Under the pieces are notes generated by a model. That model was given only the letters and a program-made list of their open reading frames with translations. It had not been told where the DNA came from and did no database searches. Shown in pieces: positions 8,478 through 16,650 of a stretch of DNA of 64,000 nucleotides. How positions within the stretch are numbered: position 1 is the stretch's first letter; each line of letters opens with the position of its first letter. The translations under genes and the position numbers were made by a program. The DNA lies in NCBI GenBank assembly GCA_020073305.1, contig JAIQFK010000008.1:62001-126000 (forward strand), in the 5' to 3' direction. The stretch comes from Terriglobia bacterium. GTDB lineage: Bacteria > Acidobacteriota > Terriglobia > Bryobacterales > Bryobacteraceae.

Positions 8478-8993
8478 TCATTGCCGCGGATGATTCGGCA
8501 AGTTCTGCTTGCGGTTTAACACCTCGGCGAACAAATCCCCGGTCTCCTCGATGCGTTTCAGCGCTGCTTCGGGCTCGAAATACAGCGGCTGCACGTTTCC
8601 GTGTGTCAGTGCGCTCCGCAATTCTTCCCAGTTGACCGGCAGCGAAGCGTAAGGCCGGTCCCGCTTGGCCCGCAGCGAGTACGTTGCCAGATCGTTGATG
8701 AGGATGTACCGGATTCTGGGTCCGCCCGCGCGCCGCGGCACCGGGAAGGTCCGCACCCGGTCCGGAGTGAATTTCGGCGCATCCTTCTCATAGAAATGTT
8801 TGCTACCCACACCATCCGGAAATCGGATGAGCGTGACTGGCCGATCCTTGAGATGAGGCAGAAGGAACGGCGAGGCGCGCGTGTAATAGTCGATGACCTG
8901 GCCCTTGGTGAATCCAGCCGGATAGAGCGCCTTCTCCAGGTTTGACAGCGCGATCTTCCGACCTTCGACCTCGACTGCCTGCCTCTTCGCCAT
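8478..8993 (-). pseudogene. LigD-type polymerase (primase) domain with large internal deletion
   Basis: The reading frame gives 171 residues from ATG 8993 (an upstream ATG at 9035 is possible). The N-terminal part, including LSNLEKALYPAGFTKGQVI and the FPVPRR and RYILINDLAT stretches, matches the start of NHEJ ligase-D polymerase domains. It then jumps directly to YSLRAKRDRPYASLPVNWEE and a GDLF tail, which match the domain's C-terminal end. The usual middle of about 130-150 residues, holding the catalytic DLDP aspartates and the SGGKG/H motif, is absent. The join is in frame near 8685. The protein cannot carry the normal active site, so I call it a remnant. Family assignment is from recalled family sequences. 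Confidence 0.78.
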
Positions 8994-9094
8994 GCCGTCT
9001 TCAGTTTGACGGGGAGCGCCGCGGGCCTGCAACATTCCGGCTGGGCCGAGCGCCCATCACGGAGTGGCCTTCATTTGGATAAACTATTGCTCAA

Positions 9095-10033
9095 ATGAAA
9101 CCAATCTGCTTGGTACTGGTGCTTGCGGCCCTCGTGCTCTTGCCGGCGGCATCCAAGAAAGAAGGCGGCTCGCCTTTCGCGGCCCGTTGGGACCTCACTG
9201 TCAAGACGCCGAAGGACACCTACCCGTCCTGGATGGAATTCACCGAAAAGAATGGCAAGGTTCAAGTGCTCATTGTTGGACGCGTGGCCAGCGTGCACCC
9301 GGCCACTGAGGTCAAGCTGGAGGGCTCGAACCTGTCTTTCGCAACCTCCGAATGGTTTGAGAAAGACATCCCCGTCACCTGGGCGATGAACGTCGCGGAC
9401 GGCAAACTCACCGGCCACCAGAAACGCGCGGACGGCGTCGAAGGTGAGATCACTGGGGTGCATGCGCCCGCGTTAAAGCGCAAGGCGCCGGCGGCGTGGA
9501 CGGCTCCTGAGCCGCTGTTCAACGGGAAAGACCTCACCGGTTGGGAACCCGACGATCCTCCGCAGAACCACTGGAAGGCGCAGAACGGAGAACTCGTCAA
9601 CCAGAGCGCCGGCGCAAACATCCGCACCACCAGAAAGTTCGATGACTTCAAGCTCCATATCGAGTACAACTGCCCGAAAGACGGAAACAGCGGAGTTTAT
9701 CTGCGCGGGCGCTACGAAGTCCAGGTGGAGTACGAACCACCGGGCACGGATGATAAATATCACGGCATGGGGTCCATCTATGGGTTCCTTGCTCCCGCGG
9801 TGGAAGTCGCTCCACGGCCGGGGCAGTGGGAGAGCTACGACGTCACCTTCGTCGGTCGCAACGTCACGGTGGTTCGCGATGGTGTCACTACCATAGATAA
9901 TCGGGAAATCCCCGGCATCACCGGCGGTGCCCTCAACAGTCACGAGGGAGAGCCAGGTCCCCTATATATCCAGGGCGATCACACCGGCGGAATGAAATAC
10001 CGGAACATCACGATTTCCGTTCCGCAGCGGTGA
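9095..10033 (+). CDS. Secreted DUF1080 (3-keto-disaccharide hydrolase-type) protein
   Basis: A 312-residue exported protein. Residues 1-20 (MKPICLVLVLAALVLLPAAS) form a signal peptide. A beta-rich N-terminal segment of about 110 residues is followed from about 140 by a DUF1080 domain: LFNGKDLTGW, a KFDDFKLHIEYNCPKDGNSG stretch, a YEVQVEY strand, and IYIQGDHTGGMKYRNI-like ending. DUF1080 folds are concanavalin-like, and some members act on 3-keto sugars; the exact substrate here is unknown. Its stop overlaps the GTG of the next gene, so the two are probably co-translated. These proteins are numerous in Solibacter-type genomes. Confidence 0.85.
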   Translation: MKPICLVLVLAALVLLPAASKKEGGSPFAARWDLTVKTPKDTYPSWMEFTEKNGKVQVLIVGRVASVHPATEVKLEGSNLSFATSEWFEKDIPVTWAMNVADGKLTGHQKRADGVEGEITGVHAPALKRKAPAAWTAPEPLFNGKDLTGWEPDDPPQNHWKAQNGELVNQSAGANIRTTRKFDDFKLHIEYNCPKDGNSGVYLRGRYEVQVEYEPPGTDDKYHGMGSIYGFLAPAVEVAPRPGQWESYDVTFVGRNVTVVRDGVTTIDNREIPGITGGALNSHEGEPGPLYIQGDHTGGMKYRNITISVPQR

Positions 10034-10692
10034 AACGGTGTTTCCGACTGCCGATCGTTCTGCTGGCCCTCGGCGTATTGCCGTTGACCTACGCTGACGA
10101 TTGGCCCGCGCCGCAAACCCGAGAGGTTTTCAGCCGCTCGCGCTCTTATTTCGTTCGCGTGAATCCTGGAAAAAGTTGGGGTGACACTGTGGGATTTAGC
10201 GGTGCGGCGAAGGGCCCTTTCGCTACGGCTGAGTTCTATCGACTCGAAAAAGATCGGTCTTATCGGCTGGCAGCCACTGCTCCTCTACTGAATCCGGTTG
10301 CCCCCGTCGATTTTTTTGTGACCGACCGCGGACTCCTCGTCACGCTGGATAATTGGCACAACATGGGTTACGGCAAGGTCGCGGTGTTCTATTCGCCGGA
10401 CGGTAAACCGATCCGGGCTTACGAGCTCTCCGATTTGTTCATGAAGTCCGAAAGCGACGGATTCAGGCGCAGCGTGTCATCGATTTGGTGGCGGAAAGCA
10501 ACCGGAGCCTACGTCCGGGAGGATCAGGACACGCTCTATATTACTGTCAACGACAGTGGCGCCGGGTTCGTGTTTGAAGTGGCCAACGGCTCCTATCAGT
10601 ATTGCGAGACCAGAAACGGCAGCTCTCTGTGTCGCAACTCGAATATGCGCCGTAACTGGACGCCGTACCGGGAACCCAAGATCGGTCACTAG
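10030..10692 (+). CDS. Exported protein of unknown function
   Basis: A 220-residue protein starting with GTG inside the end of the DUF1080 gene (4-base overlap). The first 22 residues (KRCFRLPIVLLALGVLPLTY core) are a Sec signal peptide. The mature part is beta-strand rich, with the passages FVTDRGLLVTLDNWHNMGYG and VAVFYSPDGKPIRAYEL that suggest a small propeller- or lipocalin-like sheet, and two cysteines near the C-terminus (CETRNGSSLC) that could form a disulfide. I do not recognise the family. Coupling to the DUF1080 gene suggests a joint periplasmic role. Confidence 0.7.
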   Translation: MKRCFRLPIVLLALGVLPLTYADDWPAPQTREVFSRSRSYFVRVNPGKSWGDTVGFSGAAKGPFATAEFYRLEKDRSYRLAATAPLLNPVAPVDFFVTDRGLLVTLDNWHNMGYGKVAVFYSPDGKPIRAYELSDLFMKSESDGFRRSVSSIWWRKATGAYVREDQDTLYITVNDSGAGFVFEVANGSYQYCETRNGSSLCRNSNMRRNWTPYREPKIGH

Positions 10693-10704
10693 CTAGTGGC
10701 CTGT
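10693..10704. repeat. Outer-end fragment of dispersed repeat family A
   Basis: CTAGTGGCCTGT directly after the stop of the preceding gene is identical over 12 bases to the reverse complement of 46448-46459, which is one outer end of the dispersed element at 46319-46459. Only this end is recognisable here; no inner palindrome follows. Confidence 0.4.
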
Positions 10705-10721
10705 CGGATTCCGAATGCGAC

Positions 10722-11732
10722 CTACGGTCCTACCACCAGCACCGCGAACGAGCCCGCCATAATCGCGGGGCGGGGACGCGGCTGCTCGGCCGTGGCCTCC
10801 GGGGCCGGACCGAAATCGGCAACCGGCAGAAGCACGTTGTGGGTTTTCAGATCCAGAGCCATCGTCCGTGCGCCGCGCTGCGTTTTCACGTTCTCCACCA
10901 CCTTGAACTTGTCCGGTGTGTCTTCGTGCACCACCGTCAGGGTTCCTTCGCCGTTTGAGCTGAACGCCAGACCCGTTCCCGGGTCGAAGCCGTTAGCATC
11001 CACGCCCTGACCGATTGGCAGCGTGGTGATGACTTTTCCATTCTCCGCGTTCACCACCGCCATCATCTTGTTCGAGCAGCCAATGAAGAGGCGATGGTGC
11101 TGCGCATCGATCGCCATGCCGGAGGGCTCCTCGCACGGCGCAAGCGGCCACTTCTCGCTTGTGGTCATCTGCTGCGAATCAATTTTCACCACGGCGCTCT
11201 TGTCTTCCAGGTTCACGTACACGTTGCCTGCACCGTCGGCCGTGGCGAATTCCGGGCGGCCTCCCAACGGAATCGTGCCGTCCACATTGCCGGACCTGGC
11301 GTCGATCACCGTGGCGTTGGCCGTGCCGCCATTGAACGCGAACACCCGCTTGCTGGCCGGGTCGTAGATGATCGCGTCCGGGTTCCGCCCGGTGGCCGCC
11401 TCGCCGGTTGTCTTCAGAGTCTTCAAGTCGAAGATCTTGACCTTGCTGGCGCGGCCCGCGCTGATGAAGCCGCGGTTCAACTCCGCGGCAATGGCGATGC
11501 CATGCACGCCCGGCGTGTCGGAAATCTTGCCAAACACCGTTCCGCTATCGAGGTCGAGCACTTCAACCTGCGTGCCGTGCGAGACATACAGCCGCCGCGC
11601 ATCGGCATCAGCGGTGGCATAATCCCAGCCGCCTTCGCCCCCGATCTGGAATTTCGTGATCATGTGGTACCCGCCGCCCGCTGCGCCGGCCAGGATCGCG
11701 GTTGTCAATAACAGAACAGCGCTGAGTCTCAG
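10722..11732 (-). CDS. YVTN-type beta-propeller protein, exported, apparent CTG start
   Basis: A secreted beta-propeller of about 336 residues made of repeated blades such as VEVLDLDSGTVFGKI, VKIFDLKTLKTTGEA and ATVIDARSGNVDGTI, characteristic of the YVTN/cytochrome d1-like family. Start choice: AGGAG (11739-11743 on the minus strand) lies 6 bases before an in-frame CTG at 11732, which gives a clean signal peptide LRLSAVLLLTTAILAGAAGG. The only in-frame ATG further upstream (11825) adds about 31 unlike residues and runs into the divergent gene's leader. The role is unknown; these propellers often bind cofactors or partner proteins in the periplasm. It is convergent with the preceding secreted protein. 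Confidence 0.8.
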   Translation of the reverse strand: MRLSAVLLLTTAILAGAAGGGYHMITKFQIGGEGGWDYATADADARRLYVSHGTQVEVLDLDSGTVFGKISDTPGVHGIAIAAELNRGFISAGRASKVKIFDLKTLKTTGEAATGRNPDAIIYDPASKRVFAFNGGTANATVIDARSGNVDGTIPLGGRPEFATADGAGNVYVNLEDKSAVVKIDSQQMTTSEKWPLAPCEEPSGMAIDAQHHRLFIGCSNKMMAVVNAENGKVITTLPIGQGVDANGFDPGTGLAFSSNGEGTLTVVHEDTPDKFKVVENVKTQRGARTMALDLKTHNVLLPVADFGPAPEATAEQPRPRPAIMAGSFAVLVVGP

Positions 11733-11892
11733 TGCACGCTCCTTTGCTCCGATAATAAGCCATTGTGCAGGACCGCAGATGAACGCTCGATGAACGGTCC
11801 CGCCATTGCGCGCTGATGATATCATTTCGCGTTGTTCGGGGCCTCAACGGGGTTCCCCGAAATCCCGTAGAATGAATTTGGACGCTCTTCCA

Positions 11893-13725
11893 ATGAAGGT
11901 CAGGCTCGGCTTTCTCTTCGTCGCCAGTGCGCTCGTGATGTTTCCGCAGCGGCAGCGCGAGATTGAACGTCCCGTGCGCCACGCATCTCGTGGAACGCAC
12001 CTCGCCTTGGCCGCCGGCAGTGATTACGCGGTTGGCGCCGGCATGCGCTTGTTCTACAAAAGTGGGAATGCGGTGGATGTGGGAGTCGCGACCACCTTTG
12101 CAGCCGCCGTTTCCGAATTCTCACACATTGGCTTTGGCGGCGAGGCCCCCATCCTGATTCGCACGCGCGACGGCAAAGTTCACGCCATCGCCGGCGTCGG
12201 GACCATGCCCAAGCTGGCCACCGCCGACTTGTTCCGGCAGCGCCGGTTGCAGCCCGGTGAAATCATGTCGGCGCCGGAAAAAGGCGGATTGAAGGGAATG
12301 GTGCCGGTGGCAGGCTTGATGCCCGCGCTGGTCCCCGGCATGGTGGACGCGGAACTGGTGGCGCTGCGCGAGTATGGAACGAAATCGTTCAGTGACGTGA
12401 TCGCGCCGGCCATCGATCTGGCTGACGGCATGGGCATTGATGAAACGCGGGCCGGCGCCATCGAGCGCAACGTCCGGTTTTTTGAACTGTGGCCGACCTC
12501 GATGCGCGTCTTTCTGCCGGGCGACCACGTTCCCATGCCCGGCGAGATCTTCCGCCAGCCGGATCTGGCGCGCACCCTGCGGTCTATGGCCGAAGCGGAA
12601 AAGAAAGCGCTGGCGTCAGGCGCCAGCCGCACGGAGGCCATCGATGCCGTCCGGGATTACTTCTATCGCGGGGATATTGCACGGCGCATCGACGCGTTCA
12701 GCAAGCAAAATCAGGGCCTGCTGCGCTACGAAGACATGGCTGCCTTCCACCTCGAGCCCGAAGATCCGGCATCCACGACGTTTCATGAATACCAGGTTTT
12801 CAAGCCGGGGTTCTGGAGCCAGGGGCCTTCGCTTCTGGAAGCGCTGAACATTCTCGAAGGCTACGACCTGCGGGCCATGCGCTGGAATTCAGCCGAGTAT
12901 CTCCATACTCTGGTGGAAGCCCTGAAGCTGGCCTATGCGGACCGTGACACCTATTATGGCGACCCGAGGTTCGTCAAAGTTCCGGCCGACCGCCTGCTTT
13001 CGAAGGACTATGCCGCGGACCGGCGCAAGCTGATCAGCTCCGTGGCTTCGCTCGAATTCCGCCCCGGGCAGATCGGCCCCCATCCTCCACAGCACCCCTC
13101 GGATGCCGAGATGGTCCACTTCAAGATCGACGATGCCCTTCTGGCGCGCGACACCACTTGCGTCGATGTCATTGATAAAGATGGCACCATGTTTTCCTCG
13201 ACGCCTTCAGGAGCGTGGTTGCCATCCGTCATCGCCGGCGACACGGGAATTGCGCTCACGCAGCGAGCCCAGAGTTTCCTCCTGATTTCAGGTCACCCCA
13301 ATGAACTGGCCGGCGGCAAGCGGCCCCGCATCACACTGAGCCCGACACTGGTATTGAAGGAAGGGAAGCCGTATCTCGCCCTTTCCACTCCGGGTGGCGA
13401 TAACCAGGATCAATCGCTGCTGCAGCTTCTGCTGGATGTCGTGGATTTTGGCATGAATGCGGAACAAGCCGTGGAAGCACCTCGCTTCCAGACGCGTCAC
13501 CTGGTTTCGAGTTTCGATAACCACGCCATGTACCCGGGCGATCTGCTGCTGGACGAGCGCATCAACCCCGCGGTCTCGGCCGAACTGGCCGAGCGCCACC
13601 ACCGCATCGGCACGCGATCCCGCTGGTCGAGCGGCGCCGCGCCCGTGTTGATTCGCGTCACGCCAGGTGGTGTGATTGAAGCAGGAGCCGATCCTTACGG
13701 CTATCGTGCCGCGAGGGCTTGGTAA
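11893..13725 (+). CDS. Gamma-glutamyltransferase-like Ntn hydrolase, exported
   Basis: A 610-residue member of the gamma-glutamyltransferase family, which self-cleaves before a conserved Thr to form two subunits. The likely nucleophile is T421 in DTTCVDV; most family members have TTH here, so Cys replaces the usual His. Other landmarks are GNAVDVGVAT (early), GFGGEAPILI, KLAYADRDTYYGDPRF and STPGGDNQDQ. The first 20 residues (MKVRLGFLFVASALVMF) form a signal peptide, so it should act in the periplasm on glutathione or other gamma-glutamyl amides. I use ATG 11893; ATG 11872 is possible. It is divergent from the beta-propeller gene. Confidence 0.87.
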   Translation: MKVRLGFLFVASALVMFPQRQREIERPVRHASRGTHLALAAGSDYAVGAGMRLFYKSGNAVDVGVATTFAAAVSEFSHIGFGGEAPILIRTRDGKVHAIAGVGTMPKLATADLFRQRRLQPGEIMSAPEKGGLKGMVPVAGLMPALVPGMVDAELVALREYGTKSFSDVIAPAIDLADGMGIDETRAGAIERNVRFFELWPTSMRVFLPGDHVPMPGEIFRQPDLARTLRSMAEAEKKALASGASRTEAIDAVRDYFYRGDIARRIDAFSKQNQGLLRYEDMAAFHLEPEDPASTTFHEYQVFKPGFWSQGPSLLEALNILEGYDLRAMRWNSAEYLHTLVEALKLAYADRDTYYGDPRFVKVPADRLLSKDYAADRRKLISSVASLEFRPGQIGPHPPQHPSDAEMVHFKIDDALLARDTTCVDVIDKDGTMFSSTPSGAWLPSVIAGDTGIALTQRAQSFLLISGHPNELAGGKRPRITLSPTLVLKEGKPYLALSTPGGDNQDQSLLQLLLDVVDFGMNAEQAVEAPRFQTRHLVSSFDNHAMYPGDLLLDERINPAVSAELAERHHRIGTRSRWSSGAAPVLIRVTPGGVIEAGADPYGYRAARAW

Positions 13726-13731
13726 TATATT

Positions 13732-14538
13732 ATGCACCCCATTGCTTTGACCATCGCCGGTTCTGATCCCTCGGGGGGCGCCGGTATTCAGGCTGACCTC
13801 AAGACGTTTCATCAGTTTGGAGTTTATGGTGAGGCGGTCATTACCCTTGTGACCGTCCAAAACACCGTCGCGCTGGAGCACGTCGAATGCATGCCGGCCG
13901 TATTGGTGCTCCATCAACTCCGTGCGGTGCTGGACGACATTCCGCCAACCGCCGCCAAGACCGGGGCGCTGGGGAACCGCTCCATCGTTCAGGCCGTCGC
14001 GCGGGCGGCGGCTGATTTCCGCTTTCCGTTAGTCGTGGACCCGGTGATGGTCAGCCAGCACGGCCGGATGCTGGTCACCGATGACGCGCAGCAGGCGATT
14101 CGGAACGAGTTGATCCCTCAGGCATCGCTGCTGACCCCGAACCTGGCCGAAGCCTCTGCGCTTACAGGCTTGGAAGTCAACGATTTAGACAGTATGTATC
14201 AAGCGGCACGCGAGCTTCACCGGATGGGCGCCAAGGCAGTTTTGGTGAAAGGCGGGCATCTCGAGGGAGACGCGGTGGATCTGCTGTACCTCTCCGGTGT
14301 TACGCGGCAATATCGTGCGCCGCGGATCGAGACACAAAACACGCATGGAACGGGCTGCACCTTTTCGGCCGCCATCACCGCGGAATTGGCTCGAGGAGCG
14401 TTGCTCGAACATGCGGTGGAGCGGGCGAAAGCGTTTGTCACCGAAGCGATACGGTCCGCGCCCGGCCTTGGCAGGGGATCCGGGCCTCTGAACCACCATG
14501 CCTCGCTACGCCTCGCTCAAAGAGGCGGAGCCGCATGA
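13732..14538 (+). CDS. thiD: Hydroxymethylpyrimidine/phosphomethylpyrimidine kinase
   Basis: A 268-residue ribokinase-fold enzyme of thiamine synthesis that phosphorylates HMP and HMP-P. It has the ThiD N-terminus LTIAGSDPSGGAGIQADLKT, the substrate-lid region YGEAVITLVTVQNT, VVDPVMVSQHG, the PNLAEASALTG loop, VLVKGGHLEGDAVDLLY and the catalytic HGTGCTFSAAITAELARG (anion hole and Asp-equivalent region). Its stop overlaps the ATG of the next small gene (ATGA). No other thiamine gene is near and no TPP riboswitch is visible upstream. Confidence 0.94.
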   Translation: MHPIALTIAGSDPSGGAGIQADLKTFHQFGVYGEAVITLVTVQNTVALEHVECMPAVLVLHQLRAVLDDIPPTAAKTGALGNRSIVQAVARAAADFRFPLVVDPVMVSQHGRMLVTDDAQQAIRNELIPQASLLTPNLAEASALTGLEVNDLDSMYQAARELHRMGAKAVLVKGGHLEGDAVDLLYLSGVTRQYRAPRIETQNTHGTGCTFSAAITAELARGALLEHAVERAKAFVTEAIRSAPGLGRGSGPLNHHASLRLAQRGGAA

Positions 14539-14735
14539 AGTTTCCAGATCTGCTGCTTCAGGCGATCGGCCGGGCGGAGATTCCACTGCGCTTTGAACCG
14601 GGTGCGGACGAAGCGGTCGCCGCCCCGGTCACGGAGTTGATTCGCGCATGGTTGACGTCGCATTCGCCCAACCCATTGATTGAAGTATTGCTTGAAGAAT
14701 TGAATGGTACCCGCGAAATTCCTAATAGTTTATGA
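14535..14735 (+). CDS. Small protein of unknown function coupled to thiD
   Basis: A 66-residue protein that starts inside the thiD stop (ATGA) and whose own stop overlaps the next start (ATGA). It is mildly acidic and mostly helical by appearance, with the passage AAPVTELIRAWLTSHSPNPL. No motif is recognised. Being a coupled middle gene between thiD and the 72-residue protein makes it likely to be real. Confidence 0.6.
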   Translation: MKFPDLLLQAIGRAEIPLRFEPGADEAVAAPVTELIRAWLTSHSPNPLIEVLLEELNGTREIPNSL

Positions 14736-14950
14736 CTAAAGTGCAGATCCGTTTTCGTCTGGAGCGGCCGCTCGACGAACAGACGATGCCACGAATCGCA
14801 TCCGCGCACTCGATCTATGGAATCATGCGGATTCAGGTAGAGCCCGCCTCGCAGCAACTCGTTGTGGACTATGACGCATCCCGTCTCAGGACCGAAGATG
14901 TTGGAGCAGCGTTGAAGCGGGGAGGGATTCCCGTCGAGCTGGCACAATAA
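14732..14950 (+). CDS. Small HMA-like ferredoxin-fold protein lacking CxxC
   Basis: A 72-residue protein with the beta-alpha-beta-beta-alpha-beta pattern of heavy-metal-associated domains: a first strand VQIRFRLE, a helix, IYGIMRIQVEPASQQLVVDY as the strand pair, a helix from RTEDVGAALKRGG and a last strand PVELAQ. The metal-binding Cys-x-x-Cys of that family is absent, so metal binding is not supported. It is the last gene of the thiD group; there is no ribosome site, and translation probably depends on the overlapping stop of the gene before. Confidence 0.6.
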   Translation: MTKVQIRFRLERPLDEQTMPRIASAHSIYGIMRIQVEPASQQLVVDYDASRLRTEDVGAALKRGGIPVELAQ

Positions 14951-15006
14951 AAAAAACCGGCGGTCGCACATTCGCCCGAAAGCATCCTGTGCGAGCCCGC
15001 CGGTTC
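14949..15006 (-). terminator. Intrinsic terminator for the minus-strand dehydratase gene
   Basis: The arms AACCGGCGG (14955-14963) and CCGCCGGTT (14997-15005) are perfect complements, extended inward by TCGCACA/TGTGCGA with a small bulge. On the minus strand the hairpin is followed by a run of eight T (complement of the A run at 14949-14956). It therefore suits transcripts from the gene at 15143-16309 and lies at the junction with the convergent thiD group. No T-run follows on the plus strand. Confidence 0.75.
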
Positions 15007-15142
15007 GCGCCACTTCAACTGCCTAACTCTAGTGCAATAGGGTTGCCATTCGTAAATGATTGAGAAACGTTAACCGCGCGCCGGGACAGTTGGTTTTTCC
15101 GCGATTTTTACCGGACGAAAATTACACGACCTGGAAGATAAT

Positions 15143-16309
15143 TCACGATGCAGCCTGGCGTTCCCTCTTTTCCCATCCAGGTTTGAAGAGCGGCAAGTAG
15201 TTTTCTTGCTGGTAGGGGTGCTTGCGAATCTCCTCGGTGTTGAGGTCGGTGCCCAGACCGGGCCGTTCGGGAACTTCGATGTAACCGTTCACCACCACAA
15301 CCGGGTTGGTGACAATCTCTTTTTCCCAGGGCTCATTAAACTCGTCGAAGATTTCATGAATGAAGAAATTGGGAATGGAGGCGTTCAACTGGACGCAGGC
15401 TGCCGAGCAGACCGGCCCCTGGGCGCTGTGGGGAGCGATGACGCCGAAGTGAGCGTCGGCCATTGCGGCGACCATGCGCGTCGTGAAAAGTCCGCCTAGA
15501 TTGAGCGGCTCCGGCTGGAGGATGTTCACCACCTCATGCTGCAACAGCTCGGCAAACTGCTGCTTGCTCGATAGACTCTCGCCGGTTGCGATGGGTACAG
15601 GGCTGCGGCGAGCCACCTCCACCATAGCCGCGATGTTGGTGTGCGGCACCGGCTCCTCGAACCAAGCCGGCCGGAACGGATGGATGGCTTCGGCGAACTC
15701 AACGGCCGTGGCCACGTTGAACCGGCAATGGCCTTCGATGAGGAGATCGACCGAGGGGCCCACGGCATCCCGCACCGCGCGGATGATGTCCAGCGAGAGA
15801 TCAAAATCGTAGCGGGAGAGCATGCGCCAGCTCGATCCGAACGGGTCGAATTTGAGGGCGGTGTAGCCGCGCGCCGCGACTCTCTTGGCCTTTTCCGCAA
15901 AACTCTCCGGAGTGCGCGGGCCGCGATACCAGCCGTTGGCGTAAGCGCGCAGCTTTTCATGGCAGCGCCCGCCCCATAGATTGTAGATGGGCTGACGGGT
16001 GGTTTTGCCGATGATGTCCCACAGGGCAATTTCGATCGCCGCGACCGCGCACATATGGATCTGCGCGCCTTCGCTGTACACATCACGGATCAGCCGTTGG
16101 GAGATGATCTCGACCTGGAAGGGGTCCATGCCGATGACCAGGGGCGTCAGCTCATGGATGGCCGCCTCGACGGTTTTGGAGAAAAAATTGAGCGTGCCTT
16201 CGCCGATCCCGTGGATCCCTTCATCGGTAGAGACTTTCGCAAACAGCCAGTTTTTCCAGGGATTTCCGGCGATATAGGTGTCGATGGCGGTGATGCGCAT
16301 AGAGGGCAT
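15143..16309 (-). CDS. Mandelate racemase/muconate lactonizing (enolase) superfamily, acid-sugar dehydratase-like
   Basis: A 388-residue enolase-superfamily enzyme with the N-terminal capping domain (ITAIDTYIAGNPWKNW) and a barrel. Candidate metal ligands are the Glu in LLIEGHCRF, the Glu in WFEEPVP and the Glu in IATGESLSS; APHSAQGPV supplies the general-base/acid His, as in galactonate/gluconate dehydratases. Residues IALWDIIGKTTRQPIYNLWGG are the family's dimer and substrate-loop signature. It has no signal peptide, unlike the paralogue at 51516. The likely reaction is dehydration of an aldonic acid. A terminator follows at 15006-14949. Confidence 0.88.
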   Translation of the reverse strand: MPSMRITAIDTYIAGNPWKNWLFAKVSTDEGIHGIGEGTLNFFSKTVEAAIHELTPLVIGMDPFQVEIISQRLIRDVYSEGAQIHMCAVAAIEIALWDIIGKTTRQPIYNLWGGRCHEKLRAYANGWYRGPRTPESFAEKAKRVAARGYTALKFDPFGSSWRMLSRYDFDLSLDIIRAVRDAVGPSVDLLIEGHCRFNVATAVEFAEAIHPFRPAWFEEPVPHTNIAAMVEVARRSPVPIATGESLSSKQQFAELLQHEVVNILQPEPLNLGGLFTTRMVAAMADAHFGVIAPHSAQGPVCSAACVQLNASIPNFFIHEIFDEFNEPWEKEIVTNPVVVVNGYIEVPERPGLGTDLNTEEIRKHPYQQENYLPLFKPGWEKRERQAAS

Positions 16310-16391
16310 TGTAGCGCGGCAGACGAAAGACCAATATCACCGCAGAGGCGCCGAGATCGCCGAGAACACAAGACTTCCTTCCCACCGTCGC

Positions 16392-16412
16392 GTATATACA
16401 CACAGTGTATAC
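16392..16412 (+). promoter_or_regulatory. Imperfect palindromic operator with overlapping -10 box of the vapBC pair
   Basis: GTATATACAC (16392-16401) and GTGTATAC (16405-16412) form an imperfect inverted repeat just before the antitoxin start. The -10-like TATACT (16408-16413) overlaps the right arm and ends 6 bases before ATG 16420, and no ribosome site is present. VapB antitoxins usually repress their own operon from such palindromes, so this is probably the autoregulatory operator of a nearly leaderless transcript. No clear -35 is visible. Confidence 0.6.
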
Positions 16413-16419
16413 TTAAAAC

Positions 16420-16650
16420 ATGGCCATCACGAAAGTATTCCGTAGCGGCAATTCACAGGCCGTGCGGATTCCACGGAGCTTCCAACTGGATGTCGATGAG
16501 GTTGAAATTCTGCGCCGTGGGGAAGATCTGGTGCTCCGTAAACGTCGGAAGAACCTGGGCGAGGCGTACCATCTGATCGCGGGTCTATCGGCCGATTTCT
16601 TTAAGGGCGGGCGGAAGCAGCCGAAAGTACAAAAGCGGCCCGCACTCTGA
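16420..16650 (+). CDS. vapB: VapB-type (AbrB/SpoVT-fold) antitoxin
   Basis: A 76-residue antitoxin with the N-terminal swapped-hairpin DNA-binding fold: VFRSGNSQAVRIPRSFQLD, then the strand-rich DEVEILRRGEDLVLRKR. The C-terminal 25 residues (LSADFFKGGRKQP) are the usual toxin-binding tail. It overlaps the PIN toxin by 1 base (TGATG), the classic antitoxin-first arrangement. The tight palindrome and -10 upstream suggest self-repression and a leaderless mRNA. Confidence 0.9.
   Translation: MAITKVFRSGNSQAVRIPRSFQLDVDEVEILRRGEDLVLRKRRKNLGEAYHLIAGLSADFFKGGRKQPKVQKRPAL

Noticed and set aside
13732-14538. A TPP riboswitch upstream of thiD
   Set aside because: Only 6 bases separate thiD from the preceding stop, and no THI-box sequence is visible.
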